A stretch of DNA of 10,956 bases, from assembly GCA_018662715.1 (NCBI GenBank), contig JABJFP010000221.1, forward strand, positions 1 to 10,956, given 5' to 3'. Below the pieces are notes generated by a model. That model did no database searches, had not been told where the DNA came from, and saw nothing but the letters and a program-made list of their open reading frames with translations. Each line of letters begins with the position of its first letter. The first letter of the stretch is position 1. This document shows positions 6,101-10,956 of the stretch, piece after piece. Source of the DNA: Methanobacteriota archaeon. Lineage in GTDB: Archaea > Thermoplasmatota > Poseidoniia > Poseidoniales > Poseidoniaceae. The position numbers and the translations under genes were made by a program.

Positions 6101-7582
6101 GTGAGCAAGATTCGGAAGAACATTTCAAACGAAGCGTTTGAACTTGTAGCAACCGGTTTGGTTGAAGCACTGGAACGGGGCACCATCGCTTGGCCTCTTC
6201 CTTCTCCGCCAATGAGCGACCCAGACTTCCCGGCTATTGCTCCAACATCACCTCACGTGTTGTTTGAACAAGGTCTTGGAATCCTCAACGTTGACCGTGG
6301 CATGTTTGACCGTCATCTTAATTCCGTAGTCGACCTGATCGTACCTCACAGAATGAACCTCAGTGATGATCCTTTCGAGATTCACGAGCGGTGGCTAAAA
6401 CGTCGTATGAGCGAAGTATCAAACCGTCTTTTGTTTTGCATCGCTACCGACTGGCTGGCTCAAGCGTTTGACCCGCATGCACCTAATACGGATCGCTGGT
6501 GGCTTAGTATCGCTTTGCTCAACGGGCTTTCAACGGTACCTCACGGCCAACCTGTTCACCAAGGGTACCACCTCGTAGAATCCATCGCACTCGCCGAGCG
6601 CCCAGGGACATGGCATACCCAGCCCGACGCTGGACCGCAGCACATGGATTGGAATCCTACCGCAGTTGTCCCGCGAATGTCGACGGTCGTCGTGGCTCAC
6701 ACACAAGGTGTTGAGGCGGCAGTTTGGCTTCTTGAACGTCTGGAAAACAGCGATTCCCCACGCCGCCTGCTTTTGATGCAATGGATTCGGCTGCTGATGG
6801 AACGAAAACCCCTGATTGAACCGTTAGGCCTCAAAGAAATTCTACTGAGGCGGGCAGCAGATGAAGACCCTGAAATCGCAGCCCAAGTAACGCTTTGTCT
6901 TGCAAAATCCGTTGAAGCCGACCGCGACTTTGGACTTGAACTCACCCAACGACTTCATGCTAGAGATGAGCCATTGGTTCAGCGCGGTTTAGCCGACGTG
7001 TTAACCCGATTATTCCGCCGACTTGGTGAAGACGCCATCCCCTTTCTCAATGACATGCTCGACTCCGAAGACGAGAGTGTATTGGCCGCAGCAAGTGCAA
7101 CTGTTGGAGATTTGAAGTATCTTGACAAGGCACAATGGGCAGACCGTTTAGCATCACTTGCACACCACCCATTGGCTGTTGTTCGAAGGAATCTCGTTCC
7201 AAACCTTCGGGAGTACATCGAGTATGACTCGACCGATGCCCGGGGACTTCTTCACCAACTCTGGTGTGACGGTGACGAAGTCGTCCGAACCCGACTACGA
7301 GAACTACTCATCCGTATGGAAGAGGTTGACTCCGAACAATTTGCGCAGCGAATAACAGGACTTCACGAGCAAAACGCCGACCTTGAACCGCTTTGGGAAA
7401 TCCTCACTCTCCGTCGCTCAGAGCGTTGCGAATCATGGAAGACATGGTTGTCCGAAGGCGGCTCACATCCAACCACAATACAGAAGCCTCTTCCCCAGTC
7501 AACATTGGAAGAACCTGGAGAGCTCCCCGAATTAGAGGATGCACTTGATTTCCTTGACCAAGAACTTGGCTTCCTTGACTGA
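6101..7582 (+). CDS. HEAT-like repeat protein, unrecognised family
   Basis: The product has 493 residues, no signal peptide and no membrane span, so it is probably cytoplasmic. The N-terminal 200 residues are mixed and aromatic (WPLPSPPMSD, DRWWLSIALLNGL) with no known motif. From about 200 to 410 the protein is a chain of paired amphipathic helices with HEAT-like spacing and aspartate/arginine turns, for example ADEDPEIAAQVTLCLAKSV (253-271), DSEDESVLAAASATVGDL (321-338), HHPLAVVRRNLVPNL (355-369) and GDEVVRTRLRELLIRM (391-406). The last 25 residues are acidic and end LDFLDQELGFLD. Such solenoids are usually protein-binding scaffolds. It lies 39 bases behind tfb with a strong ribosome binding site and no visible TATA box, so co-transcription with tfb is likely; a role in transcription is only inferred from this. 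Its TGA directly abuts the stop of the convergent gene. Confidence 0.8.
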   Translation: MSKIRKNISNEAFELVATGLVEALERGTIAWPLPSPPMSDPDFPAIAPTSPHVLFEQGLGILNVDRGMFDRHLNSVVDLIVPHRMNLSDDPFEIHERWLKRRMSEVSNRLLFCIATDWLAQAFDPHAPNTDRWWLSIALLNGLSTVPHGQPVHQGYHLVESIALAERPGTWHTQPDAGPQHMDWNPTAVVPRMSTVVVAHTQGVEAAVWLLERLENSDSPRRLLLMQWIRLLMERKPLIEPLGLKEILLRRAADEDPEIAAQVTLCLAKSVEADRDFGLELTQRLHARDEPLVQRGLADVLTRLFRRLGEDAIPFLNDMLDSEDESVLAAASATVGDLKYLDKAQWADRLASLAHHPLAVVRRNLVPNLREYIEYDSTDARGLLHQLWCDGDEVVRTRLRELLIRMEEVDSEQFAQRITGLHEQNADLEPLWEILTLRRSERCESWKTWLSEGGSHPTTIQKPLPQSTLEEPGELPELEDALDFLDQELGFLD

Positions 7583-8002
7583 TTACTCTTCTTCATCAAG
7601 AGCAAGAGGTCCTTTGGTAATTGACCAAACATAACATCCGTTAAACAGCGCAAGTGACCCTATTAGGGCAAGAATCAATCCAGCTGGCTCTGGAGCAACA
7701 CCATCCGCATCAAATAACGAGAGCAAGCGAGTCATGACCAGACAAGCCAGGCCGAAAACAACGACTGACAACCATGTGTCTTCGGGATTTTTCCATCTGT
7801 TAACAGTCGGCGCAATCCCAAATCGGCCAAATGTGCGCTCATACCAAGCAAGATACAAACAGGAAAGACCCGCTAATCCGAGAACACCGCGGCTAAATGA
7901 TGCGGAATCCCACGGCCCTAGAGGTGCAACATCGAAGAAGGTCTGTACCACAAGTACCGCTCCTGCCACCGTGAGGGAAATCGAGACGGTTTTTGCCTCC
8001 AT
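7583..8002 (-). CDS. Four-span membrane protein, unrecognised family
   Basis: From ATG 8002 the protein has 139 residues with four predicted membrane segments: about 5-25, 38-56 (GVLGLAGLSCLYLAW), 77-97 (TWLSVVVFGLACLVMTRLL) and 107-125 (GLILALIGSLALFNG). A short tail ends in ITKGPLALDEEE. The frame stays open to 8101, but that 33-residue extension is Arg/His/Cys-rich, crosses into the divergent galU coding region and does not look like membrane protein. ATG 8002 has AGGA four bases upstream and is preferred. I see no known family signature. Its stop codon (TTA on the plus strand at 7583-7585) abuts the stop of the HEAT gene with no gap. Confidence 0.7.
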   Translation of the reverse strand: MEAKTVSISLTVAGAVLVVQTFFDVAPLGPWDSASFSRGVLGLAGLSCLYLAWYERTFGRFGIAPTVNRWKNPEDTWLSVVVFGLACLVMTRLLSLFDADGVAPEPAGLILALIGSLALFNGCYVWSITKGPLALDEEE

Positions 8003-8009
8003 GCTTCCT

Positions 8010-8025
8010 GCGTGGTGGGCCACGC
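8010..8025. promoter_or_regulatory. Perfect hairpin in the divergent spacer
   Basis: GCGTGG-tggg-CCACGC is a perfect 6-bp stem with a four-base loop inside the 52-base spacer between the membrane protein (start 8002) and galU (start 8055). On the minus-strand mRNA it would lie directly against AGGAAGC-ATG, so it could hide or expose the ribosome binding site. As DNA it could be an operator for both genes. No clear TATA box is seen in this spacer. Confidence 0.4.
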
Positions 8026-8054
8026 TTGAAAGCCTGTGCCTTTGTCGCAGTACT

Positions 8055-8918
8055 ATGCAGCAAGTTCGTGACGCCGTGATTGTAGCTGGGGGATTAGGCA
8101 CTCGGATGTTCCCAGTAAGTGCAATTCAACCCAAGGAAACGCTCCCACTTATTGATGTCCCATTGCTCACACATTTGGTTATGGAAGCCAAGAATGCTGG
8201 AGCAACTCGTCTTCACATCATCCTCTCTCCTCGGAAAAACCTCGGAGATTTTCTTGCCGATCGTTCTGACCTAGCATCAATGAGGCCCGAACTTGATGAA
8301 ACTCTCTTCAACATCACGAAAGACATTGAGGTGTTCACTCACATTCAGCATGAAGCCAAGGGCATTGGAAATGCACTACAGTGTGCTCTTCATGCTATTG
8401 AAGGGCCCATGCTGGTTTTGCTTGGGGATAATGTTCTCATGGACATCCACAGCCCAACAACGGCGTTCGCCCCCTCTACTGCTTCCCAGCAGTTGGTTGA
8501 ACAATTCAATCAGCACGGTCAAGCCACCGTTGGATTGATGGAAGTTCCAGAAGACCAAGTGAGTCTCTATGGGATTGTTTCCATGACTGAGAACACCATC
8601 ACTGGAATGGTTGAGAAACCGCCTCTAGCTACAGCACCAAGTCGTATGGCATTGTGCGGCCGATACGTATTTCCAGGCACAACCCAAGCCCTGTTGGAAG
8701 AGTATTCGTATGAACGGTGTGGGGATTTACAAACCATTGCCTTACAAGAGCATTGGATGAATGAAGGAACCCTCCATGGCGTTCTTCTGGATAAAATGCA
8801 ATGGTATGATTCAGGCTCACCACTTTCGTGGCTTAAGGCCCAAGTTGACCACGCACTACGCCGGCCGGAATATTCGGAAGCTCTGCTCAACTGGCTTCAA
8901 GAGCGTTTGAACGATTAA
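8055..8918 (+). CDS. galU: GalU-type UTP--glucose-1-phosphate uridylyltransferase
   Basis: This enzyme family joins a nucleoside triphosphate with a sugar 1-phosphate, in GalU making UDP-glucose for glycans and lipids. The 287-residue protein has the nucleotidyltransferase signature AVIVAGGLGTRMFP (7-20) followed by QPKETLPLIDVP (25-36), a GalU-like HIQHEAKGIGNAL (96-108), the metal-binding LLGDN (122-126), LYGIV (171-175), VEKP (186-189), GRYVF (202-206) and the GalU-type end YDSGSPLSWLKAQV (251-264). ATG 8055 is chosen because the upstream open frame (to 7734) lies inside the antisense membrane-protein gene and has no signature. The usual GDD is GDN here. The first aspartate, expected to bind metal, is present. 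The sugar and nucleotide specificity may differ from UDP-glucose. Its products could feed surface glycosylation. Its stop codon overlaps that of the RNase H gene. Confidence 0.85.
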   Translation: MQQVRDAVIVAGGLGTRMFPVSAIQPKETLPLIDVPLLTHLVMEAKNAGATRLHIILSPRKNLGDFLADRSDLASMRPELDETLFNITKDIEVFTHIQHEAKGIGNALQCALHAIEGPMLVLLGDNVLMDIHSPTTAFAPSTASQQLVEQFNQHGQATVGLMEVPEDQVSLYGIVSMTENTITGMVEKPPLATAPSRMALCGRYVFPGTTQALLEEYSYERCGDLQTIALQEHWMNEGTLHGVLLDKMQWYDSGSPLSWLKAQVDHALRRPEYSEALLNWLQERLND

Positions 8919-9463
8919 CGCTGCCCAGGCTTCCAAAAGGTGAGTGGCTCGGGTTGATCGCCCTGTGCTCTGCGCAGAGCGAGATGGTCAGCACGTTCGT
9001 TCCAACGGTGACCTCGGTGTGCTTTCACATGCGACCATGTTAGCGGCCGCAAACCTGCAACTTCTCTCCAAAGCAATTGCACTTGGCGAACCAATTCTTT
9101 GTTGGCCTTTGCTTTCCATGCTCCACTAGCAAGGTTGCCTGCATATTGGGAATCAGCACGAATCACAGCGGACTCTTCGCCCCCCTCTACGAGAAGCCAA
9201 CGGAGAGCTGCTGCGAACCCACACAACTCTGCTGTGTTGTTTGAGCCTACTTCAGCCCCAATGAAACCGTCACCTTCGGGGTCAGTGATTACTCGTCCTG
9301 AGGTCTCTTCAACAATTTCACCGGTCCCCCGACCTAACCCGGAGTCGCCTTTGACAGCCACTAAGGCCCAGGCTGCAGGTGTTTGTGCGTCGACATTTTG
9401 ATTCCCAAGACAAGAGCCATCAACATAGAGGCTCCAGAAGGGAGATGTGCTCAAACGGCTCAC
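8915..9463 (-). CDS. rnhA: Ribonuclease HI (type 1 RNase H)
   Basis: RNase HI cuts the RNA strand of RNA-DNA hybrids, for example at primers and R-loops. The 182-residue protein has the full active site: D15 in YVDGSCLGN, E79 in SNNTAEL, D104 in RADSQYA, H149 and D159 in HVKAHRGHRWNERADHLA, matching E. coli D10, E48, D70, H124 and D134. The spacing between the first two catalytic residues is 64 against 38 in E. coli, owing to a Gly/Glu/Thr-rich insertion at about 40-72. The stretch matching the E. coli basic protrusion is short (GAWKAKANKELV). The GTG start at 9463 overlaps the gcvH stop in GTGA, so translation is probably coupled. The alternative is some other RNase H-fold nuclease, but the motifs favour RNase HI strongly. 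Confidence 0.92.
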   Translation of the reverse strand: MSRLSTSPFWSLYVDGSCLGNQNVDAQTPAAWALVAVKGDSGLGRGTGEIVEETSGRVITDPEGDGFIGAEVGSNNTAELCGFAAALRWLLVEGGEESAVIRADSQYAGNLASGAWKAKANKELVRQVQLLWREVAGLRPLTWSHVKAHRGHRWNERADHLALRRAQGDQPEPLTFWKPGQR

Positions 9464-9843
9464 TCGCCGATTTCAGCCTTGTAACCAGCAGCGTCCATGA
9501 GTTCGGAAACGCCTTCCGGGTTGTCGAGTGTCATTTTGACAATCCAACCCTCGCCATAGGGAGAGGTATTCATCAATTCAGGAGTGTCATCTAGGTCCAT
9601 ATTGACCGCTGTTATGGTTCCAGATAGAGGTGCGAAAATCGGAGATGCAGATTTGACTGATTCCACCACAGCGAATTCGCCCATGACGCCCATGACATCA
9701 CCTTCAGCAGGGAGTTCAATGTAGACAATATCAGTAAGCATTTCTTGAGCGTGGTCGGTAATTCCAATGGTGACGGTGTTTCCTTCAAGTTTCAACCATT
9801 CGTGTTCTTTGGTGTAGTACAAGTCTTCTGGGATTTCACTCAT
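9460..9843 (-). CDS. gcvH: Glycine cleavage system H protein
   Basis: GcvH carries the lipoyl arm that passes the aminomethyl group between the P, T and L proteins of the glycine cleavage system, feeding one-carbon units to folate-type carriers. It has 127 residues, close to the usual 125-130. It starts with the typical YYTKEHEWLKLEG and GNTVTIGITDHAQEMLTDIVY pattern. K64 in VVESVKSAS is the expected lipoylation site, followed by PLSGTITAVN and the C-terminal GEGWIVKM (97-104). No other gcv gene is in the window, so the partner genes must lie elsewhere. The ATG at 9843 has GAGG nine bases upstream. The downstream rnhA overlaps its stop by four bases, and the upstream membrane-protein gene is 60 bases away. 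Confidence 0.95.
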   Translation of the reverse strand: MSEIPEDLYYTKEHEWLKLEGNTVTIGITDHAQEMLTDIVYIELPAEGDVMGVMGEFAVVESVKSASPIFAPLSGTITAVNMDLDDTPELMNTSPYGEGWIVKMTLDNPEGVSELMDAAGYKAEIGE

Positions 9844-9863
9844 AGTGCTGCCTCAGTTTGCTG

Positions 9864-9880
9864 ATGAGGAGGTCCCTCAT
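9864..9880. terminator. Short hairpin between gcvH and the upstream membrane-protein gene
   Basis: ATGAGG (9864-9869) and CCTCAT (9875-9880) form a perfect 6-bp stem with a five-base loop in the 60-base gap. It could be a weak terminator, a processing site, or a leader element of gcvH. No TATA box is evident in this gap, so gcvH may be read through from upstream. Confidence 0.25.
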
Positions 9881-9903
9881 GAATGCACCGATTTTCGGCT
9901 TCT

Positions 9904-10245
9904 TTATTCTTCTTCATTCAATTCGCTGGTCAAAACCTTGGCTTCAAGTTCAGCCCAGGCATTGTTAACATCTTCAGACCGTTGTACATCCTCGATATCA
10001 TCCTTCACCCGGGCAGCCATTACTTCATCGGTTTCATTGGAAAATTGTGATGCAAGAGGGCCTTTTCCATTAGAAAGTTGCCAACCAAGGACCAAGCACA
10101 CCAAAGCAACAATTGCAAAACCATGGATTGCGTTGATTGAATCCAACGATGAACGTTGATCTTGCATAGCAAAACCAACGCCGAGGAGCAACCCCATGCC
10201 AGTCCCCATGAGGAGTCGGGAAACTGCAACTGCAGGAGGGTGCAT
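9904..10245 (-). CDS. Two-span membrane protein with acidic tail, unrecognised family
   Basis: The protein has 113 residues. Two membrane segments lie at about 9-27 (SRLLMGTGMGLLLGVGFAM) and 41-57 (HGFAIVALVCLVLGWQL), joined by a short polar loop (QDQRSSLDSIN). About 55 hydrophilic, acidic, probably helical residues follow (ETDEVMAARVKDDIEDVQRSE) and end in LNEEE. The hydrophilic part is probably cytoplasmic. It lies 51 bases behind the THEP1-type gene and 60 bases before gcvH on the same strand, so it may be part of one operon. It has no known motif. The short sequence KGPLA after the last span also occurs in the four-span protein at 7583-8002, possibly by chance. Confidence 0.7.
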   Translation of the reverse strand: MHPPAVAVSRLLMGTGMGLLLGVGFAMQDQRSSLDSINAIHGFAIVALVCLVLGWQLSNGKGPLASQFSNETDEVMAARVKDDIEDVQRSEDVNNAWAELEAKVLTSELNEEE

Positions 10246-10296
10246 GAACGTTCCAAGAACTTCTTACGGATGAATCAACCGATGAGCCTGATATGC

Positions 10297-10878
10297 TCAG
10301 TAGGTTTCTCGCATCAACTTGTGAATCTTATACGGCAATAATGCCCGATTAACCGGAGTGACCTCGAGTATACGACCGTCGTCACGACGACGAATGTCTT
10401 GCAAGAGTGGGTGACGGCTCTTCTTGTGAAGGGTTAGTAAGGTAGGCATATCCACTTCTAGAGCACTGCGCACCGCGCTAACGAAAGCCTCTGATTCAAC
10501 TGAGAACTTACCAATTTCGTCGATGACGAGGACCTCACAGTTATGCTGGGCGTAATCAATCGCTGGAATGGCCACCCTGTTCAATTCTTCAATATCTATG
10601 CCGTATCCAAGAACCCGTAGGCGAGAATCAATGCTCTTGTGCGCTATGATGCCCTCTTCTCCCGTAACAACATCAATGATTTTGTATCCTAGCCGTTCTC
10701 CGTTTTCGAGGAGTGGTTCGGTTCGAAGACCGCCCAATATTGGCTTTTCAACGGTACCTCCACGCATTTTTATTTCTCGCGTGCGCTCATCTACGAGCAT
10801 TTTGAGAACTTTTTCCATTACTGCGGACTTTCCACTACGAGGCAAGCCAGTGATTCCGATTTTTGGATGAATGCCCAT
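10297..10878 (-). CDS. THEP1-type nucleoside-triphosphatase
   Basis: This P-loop protein matches the small THEP1/NTPCR family, which hydrolyses nucleoside triphosphates in vitro and whose cellular role is unsettled. From ATG 10878 it has 193 residues, near the usual size. Walker A is GLPRSGKS (11-18) close to the N-terminus and Walker B is EVLVIDEIGK (115-124), the family's typical form; LGYKIIDV (63-70) and LLTLHKKSRHPLL (147-159) also fit. The frame is open to a TTG at 10950, but a TATA box at 10928-10935 puts the transcript start near 10905, so the extra 24 residues would not be transcribed. GGAGGA at 10888-10893 lies nine bases before the ATG and supports this start. It is probably the first gene of the minus-strand cluster leading to gcvH and rnhA. 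Confidence 0.85.
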   Translation of the reverse strand: MGIHPKIGITGLPRSGKSAVMEKVLKMLVDERTREIKMRGGTVEKPILGGLRTEPLLENGERLGYKIIDVVTGEEGIIAHKSIDSRLRVLGYGIDIEELNRVAIPAIDYAQHNCEVLVIDEIGKFSVESEAFVSAVRSALEVDMPTLLTLHKKSRHPLLQDIRRRDDGRILEVTPVNRALLPYKIHKLMRETY

Positions 10879-10887
10879 TGAATTGCG

Positions 10888-10935
10888 TCCTCCGAAAAGT
10901 CGTACAACCTTTTCCAACGGGTTATGTGATATAAA
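10888..10935 (-). promoter_or_regulatory. TATA box and ribosome binding site of the THEP1-type gene
   Basis: On the minus strand, TTTATATC (10935-10928) is a good archaeal TATA box. The predicted start near 10905 leaves a leader of about 27 bases that contains GGAGGA (10893-10888), nine bases before ATG 10878. The pair fixes the start codon. Confidence 0.6.
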
Positions 10936-10956
10936 ATCTAGGGCTACCAAGGTGCG

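Noticed and set aside
7734..8054. N-terminal extension of galU by 107 residues
   Set aside because: It is antisense to the membrane-protein gene, has no nucleotidyltransferase motif and would make the enzyme far longer than its family. ATG 8055 sits directly before the signature.
8003..8101. N-terminal extension of the four-span membrane protein
   Set aside because: The added residues are Arg/His/Cys-rich and would run into the galU coding region. ATG 8002 has its own ribosome binding site.
10879..10950. TTG start for the THEP1-type NTPase
   Set aside because: A TATA box within this stretch predicts transcription starting downstream of the TTG, and GGAGGA precedes ATG 10878.
1..10956. CRISPR array, transposase, integrase or attachment site
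   Set aside because: No regularly spaced direct repeats outside the coding repeats, no terminal inverted repeats with target duplications, and no mobile-element protein was seen.

Overview
The window most resembles a chromosomal segment of an uncultured planktonic marine euryarchaeon, probably Marine Group II (Poseidoniales) or a close relative. I infer this from an archaeal TFB gene, TATA-type promoters close to start codons, a large secreted protein with thrombospondin type 3 repeats and a C-terminal membrane anchor, a THEP1-type NTPase, GcvH, a type 1 RNase H and very tight gene packing. No database search was possible, so the taxonomy is an inference. I see no rRNA, tRNA, CRISPR array, insertion sequence or phage gene.

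Layout. Positions 2-262 hold the 3' end of an unrecognised plus-strand gene. After a 234-base regulatory gap comes a 1122-residue surface protein (497-3865): signal peptide, PPC-like domain, three Ca-binding TSP3-like repeats in Gly-rich linkers, Ig-like beta-rich regions, one membrane span and a Pro/Gln-rich cytoplasmic tail. A small, AT-rich gene for a zinc-ribbon membrane protein follows (about 4058-4516). The gap 4517-5134 contains a possible membrane micro-ORF, a predicted nested stem-loop and, on the minus strand, a 52-residue protein with a Cys-rich C-terminus (4799-4957). That small gene is divergent from tfb (5135-6061). A HEAT-like repeat protein (6101-7582) follows tfb with a strong ribosome binding site, probably in the same operon.

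The HEAT gene ends directly against a convergent minus-strand four-span membrane protein (7583-8002). That gene is divergent from a GalU-type sugar-1-phosphate nucleotidyltransferase (8055-8918), with a perfect hairpin in the 52-base spacer. The rest reads on the minus strand: THEP1-type NTPase (10297-10878), a two-span membrane protein (9904-10245), gcvH (9460-9843) and RNase HI (8915-9463). The last two overlap by four bases (GTGA). The RNase H and galU stop codons overlap in a shared TTAA.

Functionally this is mostly core information processing (TFB, RNase H), one-carbon metabolism (GcvH) and envelope or sugar-nucleotide genes (surface protein, GalU) with lineage-type small membrane proteins. 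The least explained part is 4517-5134, where a short Cys-tailed protein shares a regulatory region with tfb.
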